The notes under the pieces are model-generated. The model was not told where the DNA came from and did not search any database. It saw only the letters and a program-made list of their open reading frames with translations. Of a DNA stretch of 64,000 bases, positions 21,859-33,944 are shown in pieces. The stretch's first letter is position 1; each line of letters begins with the position of its first letter. The stretch lies in the NCBI GenBank assembly GCA_013368375.1, contig JAACJP010000032.1, positions 186,001-250,000 of the forward strand, given 5' to 3'. Source of the stretch: Tricholomella constricta (taxonomy: Eukaryota; Basidiomycota; Agaricomycetes; Agaricales; Lyophyllaceae). The translations under genes were made by a program, and so were the position numbers.

Positions 21859-22359
21859 AACATGGCGGATTCGAGGTGTTAATCGTGCGTGCCTATAATA
21901 TCCCGTATGCGTGGATTGTTGGTGTTTGAATATTTCTCGAGGAGGTAAATTACAGATTGGAATGCGATGCTGTGGGTTATGGAAAGGAATGCACTCTTTT
22001 ATATCTCGTCTGTGGCGGCCTCAAGGCTATACATGTATAGGAAATCTATGTGGGTAAAGAATTTAATACAGATGATCGCAAGTAACTAGAATATTTTGCA
22101 GTCAACATTGGATGTTTGCAAATCACATAGTTAAGCCCTGAAGCGACGTCAGTTGGCGCGTAAGGCACTTGCAGTTAATTATACTTGAATGACCTCTGTA
22201 TCATTACACTGATAAGTACGTGTACATGTAGCTGTACTCACAATAAACGTGTGGTCAAATGATGAATCACGATGATGATTGGCAATTGGAAGTATTTGCT
22301 TCCGAAATAGGGAGATGACGTGAAGGTCTCCTCTTGCCAGTGCAGCTTTTTATACGCCA
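21859..22359. other. Spacer after duplication copy 1
   Basis: No recognisable gene or repeat. The first bases end a Ser/Thr-rich frame that is longer in the second duplicate (30,847-31,143). Confidence 0.4.
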
Positions 22360-23000
22360 AAGATATAGCAAAAAGTTATAAAAAATATTGTAACAGATAA
22401 AGCTAATTATAACACAGTAAAAATTGGTGATAATGATTTAAAATGAAAAATAGATAAATTAGCTTTTAATAAATTTACAATTTTATTTTTAAGAATTCAT
22501 AATATTATTGTATAAATACCAATTATTACAGTTTACTGACTTTCAATTGTCAACTACACAACTACTTTTTGATAATTGTTCTTGAGCAAAGAGTTTGTTT
22601 AGTACAAAATATGTTATATAAACTTTGTATAACTTATGAGAAAATAAAATAGAGTAGAATGAAAGAACAAACATTTTGACTATGCATACAATTGAGCTGT
22701 ATTAGGCAAAGAATTGAGTTAGTTATGCTTTTCAATATATCATTTACATTATCTTCTTATGTTTCATCTTTTATAGTTTTTTCAACTATATTAAGACCAG
22801 TATCAATCAATAAAACTCTTTTAAAACTTGTTTTTTACTTTGTAAATTTGTAAAATATACACTTACAAAAAAAAGACATATTATAAAATAAAGAACATAT
22901 AAAATGTAAAGAAACAAAAAAAATCAATAAAAATAAAGCTAATAAGAGAAAAAAAATTGCTTGAATTTGACCAAGTATTATATATTGGTCTCCACATGTA
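22360..23000. other. Strongly AT-rich block
   Basis: Roughly 80 percent A+T over about 640 bases, in contrast to the near 50 percent of its surroundings. It contains no long open frame and many short A or T runs. It could be an organelle-derived insert, a relic of repeat mutation, or AT-rich transposon non-coding sequence; the sequence alone does not decide. Confidence 0.6.
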
Positions 23001-23047
23001 AACTTCACTTTTATAATTATGTATATATATATGTATTTCTGTTCTTC

Positions 23048-24079
23048 GATGGAGTCGCCTCCGCGACATGCTCAAGCACAAACCGGTGGCAGAAAACTTC
23101 GCCCTCGCAAGCAAGTTGTTGTCAGTGAATGCACGAAAGGAAGTCAACATGCAACATTAGAAGAACACAACTCCTCGCCAGGACCTGATTTGGACTATCG
23201 GGGCGGCTCTGACAGTGACAAAGACGATTCGGATTCGGATGAAGACGGGTACACCTTCCCGACGAAGAGAAAAGTTAGAGAAGCAACCCATCCGCTGGTA
23301 TCTAACAAGAGACGCAAAACCAATGAGAAGAAATATGAGTCTCAGTCGACAAAGCGAGCACAATGGGGATCAACAAAGGAAACAGAAGAAGCTTCTATCA
23401 AAACACAACATTTGATTTATGCTTTGAGAATGGCGAAGAATCCCAAAAGGACAAAGTCTGAAATGGCACCCTTCCTTGAGGACCGACGTTCCACTATCAT
23501 ACCCACACAAAGCCCATTGTATATAGCCCAACTTTGTTTGTGTTCCTCCGCCTCACTGAACATCCGGAAGCCTCCTGTGACCTTCTAGAGCTTCTGGACC
23601 TCGTGTATAGCGCAGAGATGAAAGCTATTATTTGTCGGCGGCACTCCATGCTTCTACCTTTGAACACCATTACTTTGCACCTCAGGAGGCGACATCCCCA
23701 CCTGAAACTCGACCGCTCAACGTGACATGATATTGTGACAGATTGGCTTAGCTCCGATATCCTCCAGTCTCCAGAAACAATCATCCTCCCTGAAACTCTA
23801 ATTACACTTCTCACGCTTTCCCTGAAGGCAATCCGATACCGATTCCTGTGTCCAGAACATCAGTGGATCACAAGAAATGACTCCTACAGAGGATGTCCGG
23901 AAACCGAATATTACTTGCACATGAAAAAAATTCACGACGTTTCGAAGAGGCCAAAAATGGGGGAAGAAAGCTGGTGTCAAGTTATACACATTTATACCAA
24001 CAAAAAAAGGCGACCCAAGGACCACCTGTTTCGTTTGCCAAACTACACACCTGATGACGGTCCAATCATAATTGACTGA
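23048..24079 (+). pseudogene. Decayed gene with two zinc-finger-like modules
   Basis: Starts MESPPRHAQAQTGGRKLRPR with an acidic/basic disordered region (DSDKDDSDSDED, NKRRKTNEKK). After a frameshift near 23,520 it continues as VFLRLTEHPEASCDLLELL with CRRHSMLLPLNTITLHLRRRH, a C2H2-like module. A TGA at 23,723-23,725 interrupts it, then TDWLSSDILQ leads to CPEHQWITRNDSYRGC followed by YYLHMKKIH, a second module. Such fingers occur in basidiomycete transposon-linked and telomere-linked helicase proteins, but no helicase motif is present. Function unknown. Confidence 0.4.
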
Positions 24080-24262
24080 TGTGTTCTTAGGGATGCACAA
24101 CTCACGGGTAGTCCTTCGAATGGATCAGCTTCACGACATGGAGGCTCTTCAGCAAATTTAACTTTACCACTTTGCCCTAAATCATGAGTAATTTGTCTAA
24201 TCATTTAGAAGTGTAACTCAGGTCGAACAGCTCCCCATCTCAGTGCAACGTGCGCACGAAAA

Positions 24263-24616
24263 ATGTGTCACTCAATGCATGGTATTATTCCAAGGGTTTT
24301 GCTGCACCCTACCAGTTGCAGCACTATTTCTGGTTTGCCTCGCTTTTGGCTACAACCATTTTGCACCCCTCCCACAACTACTGCCATAGAATTTATGCTG
24401 CAATTAGGGGACCTCTATATCCACATTGCTGATGATCATGAGGAGCAAGACCCAATTTGGCTCTATAGGGAAGATAACAAGTGGGTTGCTGTGTCTGAGG
24501 ACAGTAAATTCGCAGTTACTGTTGCTTATCTCAAAGATACAAACAGAGGCTTAAAATTTCCGGGGCTCACCATCATGGGTTATTTTGAAGTATGGCAAAG
24601 TTTAACGTATTTTTGA
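24263..24616 (+). CDS. Unrecognised open frame
   Basis: 117-codon frame. The second half (EFMLQLGDLYIHIADDHEEQ, WLYREDNKWVAVSED) looks like real protein sequence, but I do not recognise it. No clear neighbouring exon. Bases 24,617-24,955 contain nothing I can identify. Confidence 0.25.
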   Translation: MCHSMHGIIPRVLLHPTSCSTISGLPRFWLQPFCTPPTTTAIEFMLQLGDLYIHIADDHEEQDPIWLYREDNKWVAVSEDSKFAVTVAYLKDTNRGLKFPGLTIMGYFEVWQSLTYF

Positions 24617-25280
24617 CTCCCACCATGTACCGATGGTCTATCATGAACAAGTATCAAATTCATTTACCTTCACCATCACCCGCCTCCGCACCACATGTCT
24701 ACGTACATACAGTATATGCTTGCAAGGTGTTTTAGATCTATTCCCCATGATTGCGCACTCTGGCACTCATGGTCAAGCCTTGTGTCTTCCTGGCATCCCA
24801 TCAAATAAAGGATCCAGGGGCATATGTGCACATTCTTGGTGAGTCGAAGTGTTTGCAATCTACTTTGATGGTTTTTCTGAAGTTGAATTTCAGATCTAGC
24901 CAAATGAAATATTGATGCTTGCATTGGGACCTTTGTTCTAGATCTGACCCTTCAACACAAGTCGCAACCTCGCAACCTCTTCTAGCCTCTCTAGCCTTTA
25001 TTTCTCGCTCGATCTCAGTCAGATCTGCACCTATGAGCAGCTCTGACGCCTTTTTCACCACTACACCACCGGGATCCTCGGAGATCCCAGTGGATCCAAT
25101 GGATTGGGGGGAGATGACCTTGAAACCACCCCCCAACGCCCCCAGGCGCCCTCGGCGTCTTCCTCAATGAAATCATCGCGACCAGCATCGCCCTCTGCCC
25201 CAACACCCGACTCAAAGCGTTGGAAGGGAGATAAGGATGGATCGGACGACGCTGACGATGAAAATGTGTCCCAGGTGAGC

Positions 25281-25457
25281 TTTTTTTTCTTTTTTTTTTG
25301 AAATCCATATTTATACCCCGGCGCCCGGTCGCAGTCCGGCTGGTGTGTAGTACATGATATATCTACAGTGACGGTAATGGTGTTGCATGTAACGTGTGCA
25401 TCTCGATATGCAGGCCGCTCGGAAGAGTCCCGCGTGGAGTCAGAATCTGCCAAATAG
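25281..25457 (-). mobile_element. SINE-like element, copy 3, inside LINE B
   Basis: Poly(T) from 25,281 followed by gaaatccatatttatacc and ending at ctgccaaatag. Same place in ORF1 as copy 2 in LINE A. The corresponding place in LINE C (about 45,776) has no insertion. Confidence 0.65.
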
Positions 25458-25468
25458 TATGTATACCT

Positions 25469-27187
25469 ATGCATACAGATGACCCTGTTGCATTCTATGG
25501 ACAACCAGGCAACGGGTCCCCCATAGGCCTCACTGGAGGTGATGAGGACATCAACAGTGATGCCAAGGCCGTCTTTGATTCCCTCTTATCGATCAAGGAG
25601 TGGCTCCACTACTGGGAGCGCTCTACATCGCCCCTTACCGCACAAATGTGCATCGCACTGGCCCATAGCATCACAGAGCTCTTTGAGGGCGCTGCTGATC
25701 TGGGCCTGATCAATCTCCTTGCCAAAGATGCTGGCAACGACCCCCGCACCATCGAGGCACTGTGTGCAGTGCGCGATGCGTGTATTCTTCACGTTCCCTA
25801 CCCAGGGAACCCACTACCGTCGCCCCCATTCCCTGCACCATCCAGAGGAGCAGGTCCGTCGACTTCTTCTGCAGCTAAGGGCAAGCAGCGCGAGGGCGCG
25901 AAGCCCCCAGCTACACCGAACTCCAAACAGACTGATGCGGCTCCTGCAGCCACTAAGCCTGTCCTTAAGCGCAGCTACGCGCGCCCCACTCCAGGAGGTC
26001 CCCCACCCCCTATCCCTCGCCATTCGCGCCCCCTCCCTGGGGGAACGTTCGCTGCTGCTGCGCGTCGGGCACCTGCCAAAACGCCAGCACCTACAACAAA
26101 CACTTCAGTGGAGGGCATCCTTGCCCTTGCTAAGGTGTTCCCCGAGCTCTCTGCCTCAGAGATCTCGACTTTGTACCAACAGAACGTAAAGCGTTCTGCA
26201 GGTTCCCCATCCTCGCCTCCACCCTCTAAACGGGTGAAGTCAACGACCCGCGGTCCCTCTCGTATGCAGATCATTGTGTACGCAGAGGCCACGTTCACGG
26301 GCAACCTTGAAACGGTTGTCACCCCTCTTAACAATCGACTGGCATCCAACCGCCGTCGTCTGCGCGTCGCCCAAGCCTTTACAGGCATGGGAGGCATTGT
26401 ACTTGCTACACAATGCACCCCCACAGCCGAGGACCTGCCCGTCGTTATCGACGCGGCGCGCTCTTGGTTCCCAGCAAACACAAAGGTCACGGCGGAAATC
26501 CCAGCGTCGCGCTCCTATTTGAAGATTGTCAACGTCCCCTTCTTCCAGAAGGTGGGCGGGGCACCTATCACGCAGGATCTTGTCGAATCACGCATTTGTC
26601 AAGATCTTGTCATCAAGAACTTCCACCTTGCATCCAAGCCCCGGGTTTCGAGGAACTCGGCGGCGTCGGACTCCTGCACGGTGTGGTTCGATATCTGGGA
26701 CACCCAGTCTGGGGCCAACCTCAAGCAGCTCGTCAACAAACGCTTGTCGTTTGGTGGCCAGATCTGCATGATCCGACCTGCTGAGAAGCATCCTGGTACG
26801 CCTCAGTGTCAATGTTGCTGGAAATGGGGCCACATCGACACATGATGCTCCTTGAACCGCAATATTTGCGCCCACTGTGGGGGCCCCCACGGTTTGCAAT
26901 ACCACCGGGTGTTGGGCAGCTGCTGCAAAGCGAAGCCCAAAGCAAACCCTCCTGTTGAAGCGACGCACCCCGACGAGGATTGCCCGCATCCCCCCAAGTG
27001 CGTGAACTGCGGCGGTGAGCATCTTGCGAATGCAAAGACCTGCCCGTATTTCCGACACCGATTTGAGCCCAAGTGGATCAAGGGCAGATACGAACGAGAC
27101 GCAGTAAGCAAACGCCTACAGCACTCTCGATCCCCCACTGATGCAATTTCTAGGCGCAATCGTCCTGATATGCATACTTTATCGTAA
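25469..27187 (+). pseudogene. LINE B ORF1 protein with zinc knuckles
   Basis: Frame after the SINE starts near MHTDDPVAFYGQPG and runs to 26,845: an N-terminal helical domain (INSDAKAVFDSLLSIKEWLH), a long Pro/Ser linker, the core RMQIIVYAEATFTGNLETV, PRVSRNSAASDSCTVWFDIW, and knuckle 1 CQCCWKWGHIDT followed by TGA in front of its last Cys. The same frame then gives further knuckles CAHCGGPHG and CVNCGGEHLANAKTC. ORF1 proteins of this kind bind element RNA. The upstream start (MSSSDAFF, 25,034) is separated by the SINE and a frameshift. Confidence 0.7.
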
Positions 27188-27224
27188 TACAGTTGTTACC
27201 TATGCCTAGAACAACAACTTTATC

Positions 27225-28745
27225 ACGTTTATCTATACTGTCCCAGAACGTAAATCGAAACTATGAGTTGGTTTCAAACATTCTGGAAGAATGCAAGTCG
27301 TCATTTGACCTCTTAATGATTCAAGAACCCCCATAGAACTTCATACGGTGCACCGTATCAGCTACCAACCCGGAAGGGGAGGCAGTGGTCGGTCCACCAA
27401 TTTATCCAGACTGGATGGTCATCTTCCGGCACCCGAAAGGCGAGGACGATAGACTACGAGTCATGACCTATGTGAACAAACGGCTAGCAGCAATGCGATG
27501 CGCGTTTCGCACAGACCTTGCGGATCACAGGGACATCCTGGTGCTCACGTTGTGGGGTGAAGACAACACTCCTCTACACTATATCAACGTCTATTCAGTC
27601 CACAGCTATTAACTGGCTGTGCGACAACGTAGAACGCCTGCCACAGCTTCAGTGCATGGCAGGCGACTTCAACTGCCATTCATCTGTCTGGGACCCCCGA
27701 CACGAAGGCAATAATTATGTTGCAACATCATGATTGACGCTGCATCTGACCTCGGGGTGGAAGTAAGTGTGCAACCTGTTAGGACGCCCACGCACTTCCC
27801 CCACGTCAGGCGCCTTGAGCCCTCGGCAATCGACCTTATGTTCTTACCACAAGACCGACTGGTAGGACTTACACATGAGGTGCGCGCGCAGACTGGATTG
27901 GCCCCTCGGACCATGCACCACTCTGCGTAACCCTCCCTATCCGTGCTACAGAAGTAGCTTCAGAAAGGCTGGCAATGAAAGGAAGCGAAGAGGAATCATC
28001 ATTTCTACAAGCACTGCTCACCTACATTAAGTCAATGGACATCTCCAATATTGACACACGCGACGCCCTAGAAGACCTGATTGCAGGCCTTGCAAGAGCT
28101 TGCAACGACGCATGGAACTCAAATGCGAAAACAGTCAAAGTGAACACCCGGTCAAAAGCCTGGTGGAATGCTGACTGCGCCACTGCGATGAGGCAGTACA
28201 GACAGTCCCGGTCCCCTACAGACTATGGGGCTCTTAGGCGCGCCACAAAGGCGGCTAAACGGCAATTTTTCGATGAACGCATTGAAACCATTGCCACCAA
28301 GAACAAGCGACCTTGGGACCTGATGAACTGGACCAAGCAACGCAACCTCCCAACATACGAGGCAATTCGCTACAACAAAGCGCCCTGTAATACGATGGAT
28401 GACCTTTGGCAGGCCCTTCACGCCACATATAATGCTGCGTCAGATCGACCAGTCAAAGTGGAAGTACTGGAGGAAGTGGAGCAAGAGCCCCCGCGCGAGT
28501 GGGTGGACTTCAGCACTGCAGAACTCCGGGAAGAATTGGTAAAGTGTTCAAACACGTCTGCGCCGGGACCAGATCATTTGACCTGGTACCAGCTCAAAAA
28601 ACTTGTCATTGACAACGATGTTGCTGACAAGTTCACCAAGATTCCTGGAACACAGAGTCCTCGCCCAGGATGCGCGCTGATGTCGGGGTTGGCCAAGGGT
28701 CCGCTCTGTCTCCAATCCTCTCTGCACTGTACCTTGTGCCAGTGA
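27225..28745 (+). pseudogene. LINE B endonuclease and partial reverse transcriptase
   Basis: Starts LSILSQNVNRNYELVSNIL with MIQEPP, the first AP-endonuclease motif, followed by a stop. MAGDFNCHSSVWDPRH is the second catalytic motif and IDLMFLPQ the third. A frame from 27,975 covers the linker and first RT block (SAPGPDHLTWYQLKKL), then the 385 bp deletion shifts the frame; YVDD box sequence remains at about 28,796-28,808 in another frame. Several stops and shifts. Confidence 0.7.
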
Positions 28746-28865
28746 TGAGAATTTTCCAGAAGAGAATCGAGGTAGACCTCTGCACTCTAATGTCATACGT
28801 GGATGATGGCTCCCTCATTGTCCAATCTAAAACATGGGATACAAATCTCATTAAACTCAAGGGTT

Positions 28866-31022
28866 GGGCGCGGGGTTGCGGACATGAGAGGAAAGAAGGG
28901 GGAAAATTTTGAAGCTGTTGACGCCATTCAAGCGTGAAAGGCCGGACGTACTTGAACATAGATCACGTCCAATCCAACACAGATGCCAGACACGCGTCAG
29001 GCAAAGGGCGCTGAGGCACTCTGCCTCAGCATAGCATCCGCGGAGTCAAAGAAACTGCTCCCGTGCTTCCGCCTGCGTACGCGCAGGTCCTATCATATAA
29101 TCCCGCTTTGCGATCGAACTTGATCTAGATGCTATGTGCGTGCTGCAATATCCTCACTTGGTCACGTATGACGGAACCGAAGGCCAGGTCCAGGAAAAGG
29201 ACAATCAGTGGTGCGGTGATAAAAAACAGTCTAGGATGTGTAGAGCGACACGACATGGGCGGCAAGGTCCTTGACTATCGGGTATGAGTACGCTGGTTCT
29301 GCGTATAGGCTTTTGCTGTGCTTTGAATGCTTTTGCTGCGCTTTGAATTGTGTCCTGCCATAATCATGTCCGAAGGGCACTGATGGTGCGGATGCTTAGG
29401 AAGGTCGCGGCGAGGCTTCAGATAGAGTGATTGTATAGACGGATTAAAAAAGATATCAAGACAGAATTTACCTATCAGTTTCCCGTCTCATGACCAAGTC
29501 CACCACAAACTGTGACTGGACGATCACATTACAGGTGGTCGGATATTCACAGGCGATCTAGCATCTAGGAAGTTGTATTACTCAGTACATCCAAGCATAG
29601 GTCGCTTTTGATTCTGCGAGTACTTACAGTGCTTCGATCTCCGCATCACACAGAATAAATGCCGCCTTGCACAGCACGGTCCCCTTGCACGTGGAAGAAC
29701 AGGAAAAGGCAAGAATGTGAATGTATGTCAGGTTGATTAGAACTGCTTTCCAAGCATGAGTGAGAATGAAGTGGTACGCATGCGCTGACGCCGCATCGCC
29801 CAGGTTAACAGTCGAGGGGGGGGGCAGGGAGGTGTCTCTCAATTTTCTGCGCCCCCTTGTAGTAGCCGTCGATGACATGGCCAAAATCACTGTGTTTGCC
29901 TGTAGGATGATGGAATTTAGTTATTACATATTCTGAGCAATTGAATCTATGGGAGGGTACACGCCGTTGAGATGTGGGGATGCGCGCAGGGTCAAGAGAT
30001 CATGCGAGTTGTGATTTTTCATCCTACCTGACCCTAGGTCGGCGATCTCTTCCAAGATCTGATCATTGTGATTTTAGGAAAAGGTATCTATTTGAGATGC
30101 TTCTCCCCTCGTGAGATGTTGGCACCCTTGATGAGTACAGTTTGTATTGTAGCATTGCACCTATGGTGCACAATTTATGTGAATATAGGTACACTCTACA
30201 AGAGCCACATAATTATGATACCGCACTCGTTTTCCAGCGCGCAATTCCCTCCGATTTGGAATAATAACTATTGTATGAAAACCCTAGACGCAAAGGTTAA
30301 GATAAGAAAGTCAAAGCATCTTTATAGCACGTGACTTACTGTGTGAGTTCATTATCGTGAGTGAATTGGTATGTTTCCTGGGTGGGTTGCACCATCCAGG
30401 TAATAAAATTCGAGCTTCGCGATTCCAACCAACCACGACGGTATGCACAGCGAGGCAAAAATGAGACATACTTTTCACTACGACTGAAACACGGTTGTTC
30501 ATTGTTGTCTCGACGAATTCATGGGGATTTCATCATGCTGCAGTATAAACGGTGTCGAAGACGCGCAGTCACTGAGTGATGTCGATTGCTCTCTATCAAG
30601 GCTGAAGAACACGGAAAATTGGTCGTTTGGTGCCAAGTGCTGGATTTCGCATGGCATCGTCAGAGGTCGGACTCGTCGCTTGACATCCCATCGGGACCGA
30701 GGCGTTGAAGGAGCCTCGTGTGCTGACGAAGGTGAGGATTGACCTGTGAAATGTCTAATCGTCTTTGCCAGAGCTGATACAGGGAGGTCAAGAAAGGCTC
30801 AGAAAGCGGACAATGGTCGGAAAATTAAACCCACTGTTGGCTTCTGATGCTTGTGTCTCTCGTGTTGAGCGAGTTGGCCGGGGGCATGTGTCAAGATCGT
30901 AACATACTTCTAAATAAGATGCCCACGACCACCATATTGAAGCTTGTCTCTACTTCAACGACAACGACGACTTCCACGATCCCAGCTGCAAAGACCTCAT
31001 CCACGACCTCAAAGGCGTCATC
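28866..31022. repeat. Segmental duplication, copy 2
   Basis: Near-identical direct repeat of 19,702-21,858. It joins LINE B at gggttggg, a short match shared by both flanks. Includes the same 88-codon minus-strand frame (29,624-29,890) and the beginning of the small 19.3-19.8 kb gene. Confidence 0.9.
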
Positions 31023-31187
31023 TATGACTTGGAAAACTTCATCTATAACCTCAAAGCCACTTCAACGACTTCATCTACGATCCTTACGACTTCAAAGGCG
31101 CCAACGACATCTTCTACGAAGCGAACAGCATCCACTCCGATGACTCCAACGACAACAACTACAATGATGACTTCATCTTGAGAATGC
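30847..31187 (+). other. Ser/Thr-rich frames at the end of duplication copy 2
   Basis: Imperfect repeats of a cgacttcaacgac-like unit give Ser/Thr-rich peptides in two frames (TSTTTTTSTIPAAKTSS and later SSTILTTSKAPTTSS). The first half is in the duplicate, the second half is unique to copy 2, which therefore may be nearer to the ancestral sequence. No evidence for expression. 31,188-31,344 holds nothing I recognise. Confidence 0.3.
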
Positions 31188-31344
31188 GCTCTACACAACG
31201 TACCGTATCGAGAAACTCTCGAGGACTGTTGCAGATCATCGGTGTGAGCGTTGGTTATGAGGGTATTTGGCCTTGATTCAAGATTTAGCGTGAAAGGCTG
31301 ACATCAAGTACAAGTTAGCAAGTCTTCGAGATCAATAACAACAG

Positions 31345-31744
31345 TTACACTACGCACTTTATTCGCTGGTCCAAGCCAAACGGCCTGCCCTCCTTATCCC
31401 ACCACTCATCGAGCGTGATCGCGACTTCGCCGAGGTGATCCTTGCTGGTTGACATTGCACTTGGCTACGGGGTCTGATGGCGGGAGTTAAGGACAAAAAC
31501 GACGACAAAGGGGTTGCTGTGGCCGTTCCGGTCCTTCGAGACAAGCGCGGGGCAGCCCAGGACCTGGATGCGCAGCAGGACAACGGATAATAGAGGGGGG
31601 GGTCAACCAACAACTGCCACATAATGAGGGGAGGGGTATACGCAACTCGTTGATGCCCGCTTTGCGAGGCTTGGGCACGTCCGTTATATCTTCTTCATCG
31701 TCCTCCTTGTCCTCCACTTCCTCTCTCCTTTCCAACTCTGACAA
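31345..31744 (-). pseudogene. Decayed C2-domain gene fragment
   Basis: Minus-strand start MSELERREEVEDKEDDEED, then exon ending GINELR, a GT-AG intron, then VLGCPALVSKDRNGHSNPFV, the first half of a C2 calcium/lipid-binding domain. The following piece, KDHLGEVAITLDEWWDKEG with RPFGLDQ, is the last part of a C2 domain; the central strands between them are missing. Fungal phosphatidylserine decarboxylases and other membrane proteins have C2 domains of this form, but the parent family cannot be fixed. Not functional as it stands. Confidence 0.5.
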
Positions 31745-31755
31745 AACTCACAAAC

Positions 31756-33686
31756 TTGCGTTGCCTGTTCCCATTCGTCCCACATGAACCTTTCCTGCCC
31801 CGCGACGCGCCTCAGACTTTGCCCAGTCCAAGTCTCAGGCCCACCTACTCCCCAGCTACATCCAGCGCGAGCTCGGAATTACTGGTGTTGCCAGCGCACC
31901 CCCGTCATCGCCCCCATGCGACACCATTGCAGTCATCTCCGGCCCACCCGCGCAATATCAGGCCTTTGACCCTTGTGGAGAGCAACAATGCAACAAACGG
32001 ACCACAACCACTGCAGGTCGAGTACCTCGCGACATTGAGTCGAACTCCACCAATTCGTGATCCCCCGTAACAGGCAAATGTGTGCAAGAAATTGCAAATA
32101 CCCACTATGTTCAAGTCCCCCTCAACGGATACATCGTGACTAGCAGTGACCGCGCCATGCACATTTATTGCATTTCCATAAAGCAAGGTTTTTTCGAGGC
32201 ACACACTGGGGGGAAGAACACATGCATTCCACCCCAACATAGCTGTGCGCCGAGCTTTCAAGGAAGCTGCCCTCTTATGTTCCGAAGCCAGTCGATTGCC
32301 AGCGACTCCGAATCAGTCGTCAGCAAATACCCTGGACCCCCCGCCCTCGCTTCATCTGCACACGTACGGGATGGTGCGCCCTTGACACCCGCAACTTCCG
32401 TGGCCTCTAGCTCCTCTATGTTTCCCCGCCGTCCATTGACAAGCCCTCCTCACGGCGCTCCTCGTTTAGTGGGTCCAACGCCCCCGGCTCCCCGGTAACA
32501 TACAACCGCTACGGCCGCTCTCCCTCACCTATGCCACCTTTGCCCGCGATTCGTGCCCAACCATCCCCCGCACTTGCCGCCTGGGCCTCCGTCAAGCTTT
32601 ATGGCGACGAAAGCTTTACCAACTTCTTTCGCCCCCTTACGTTTAGCCCTGACAGCGACCTCCTCATGACCCCCGCAGGGCAATTCGAGGACCCCTCTGT
32701 CATCCCCGCAAAAAGCAGCAACAGCAGCAATGGCAATGGTGGTAAGGACGACAACAACCACTGCAAGAGGGCGCAAGGGCCGCCCGTCCATCATCACGAC
32801 GGATCTCACCACAGCCCTGACTCCGAACACCACAACTACGTCCTCGACGTCATTCGTGTATATCTACTCCCGCGCGAACTTTGCCCGCCCACTCCCTGGT
32901 CACAAAAAGGCAAGTGCCACGGCGCGCTTCTCGCTGGTGCTGTACGAGCTCCGGCCGTGTGTCGAAGGTTCAGGCCCGGGCCCCGTCGCACGAGTCCAAG
33001 GCGGCAGCACTGGAAAAGGGTGTCAAAGGGTCAGTGGACGTTGATGTTGTGGGACCTGTTGCAGGTGCAGAAGGCGTCGGGTCATTTGCCACGCCGCAGC
33101 GCACACCATCCTCGCATTCACAGGCCCTACCATCCCACTCGCAGGCTAATATTGCTGCGCCTTCGCCATCGGCATGGGCACACAAGCGTCATGGCGTCTC
33201 CCGCTCAGTCACCGTTAGACCTGCACCCTCTGTTAGGGCAACCCTTACAGTGGAGCATGATCACACTGGCAAGGGGGAATCCGAAGTTATATTGATGTAC
33301 AGTAACGAAGGTAAGTAAGGCTTACCTGGCAAGGGGGAATCCGAAGAGAATAGTGTAAAGGATTCCCAAATGCCAGGGGGCCGACTATATACGAGTGTAG
33401 GACGTGAGGGCCGGTCCTCCAGAGTGTACTGTACACTCTGTTTTTGCGCTGCCGTATCGGATGCTTTTTGCAGTTGTGACAGTGGACACAGTGTCGATCT
33501 ACGACGCGCAACAAGCGGGGCCTTTGAGTCTCCTCACGAAGCTTCACTACGACAAGTTTACGGATCTCACATGGTATGCACCTATGCCCTCGCACCTGGT
33601 GGCAAGAGCCTTGCTAACTGGAGTGTGGCCAGTGCCTCATCGTGTCCTCGCGCGATGGCTACTGCACGAGGTCTTTACACTCCCCC
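31756..33686 (+). pseudogene. CAC2: Decayed copy of CAF-1 p60 subunit (CAC2/CHAF1B-like WD40 protein)
   Basis: Pieces of the chromatin assembly factor 1 middle subunit occur in order but in changing frames: VEYLATLSR (near 32,010), CVQEIANTHYVQ and GYIVTSSDRAMHIY (32,080-32,165), GRSPSPMPPLPAI (near 32,510-32,550), VKLYGDESFTNFFRPLTFS with LMTPAGQFEDPSV (32,590-32,710), RANFARPLPGHKKAS (32,870-32,915), and LPYRMLFAVVTVDTVSIYD with LLTKLHYDKFTDLTW (33,447-33,575). WD repeats between the first and second pieces are deleted and at least four frame changes occur. The copy breaks off at a repeat at 33,687. CAF-1 loads H3-H4 on new DNA; the working gene must be elsewhere. Confidence 0.75.
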
Positions 33687-33915
33687 ACCTATTCTGATCA
33701 GAATCCTATCGGACTCCTAGGAATTCCTAGGACCATCCTAGGACTCCGATCATAGGACTTCCATAAGAGAATCTGCTCGTCTGGACCAGTCCGAGTCCTA
33801 TCCAGTCTCATCGGAATCTGTCGGACTGTCAGATCGGACTCGGACTCCGATAGGATTCTGATACAGAATAATCCAACGGACTCCTCGGACATCCTAGGAC
33901 AGTCCGATAATCCAA
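33687..33915. repeat. Array of AGTCCGATCGGACT-like palindromes, left
   Basis: Starts tttacactccc and ccacctattctgatcag, then many diverged copies of ggactccgat/atcggagtcc and cctagg. Its outer part is a reverse-complement match to 39,180-39,260 on the other side. It abuts the broken CAF-1 gene copy. Confidence 0.65.
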
Positions 33916-33944
33916 TATCTTTAGTGAAAAATATTTACAGTAGC

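Larger units (their letters stand above)
24956..28865 (+). mobile_element. LINE retrotransposon, copy B
   Basis: Plus-strand copy of the LINE family. It begins about 30 bases short of the 5' end seen in copies A and C, carries a SINE inside ORF1 and keeps the whole ORF1 zinc-knuckle region and most of the endonuclease. It has lost about 385 bases of RT between NDVADKFTKI and the GTQSPRPG segment (junction near 28,644). It is cut at 28,865 in ...LIKLKG by the segmental duplication, so the 3' end is missing. Confidence 0.8.

Noticed and set aside
23048..24079. Telomere-linked RecQ helicase
   Set aside because: Only zinc-finger-like modules are visible; no Walker A, DEAH or helicase C motifs.
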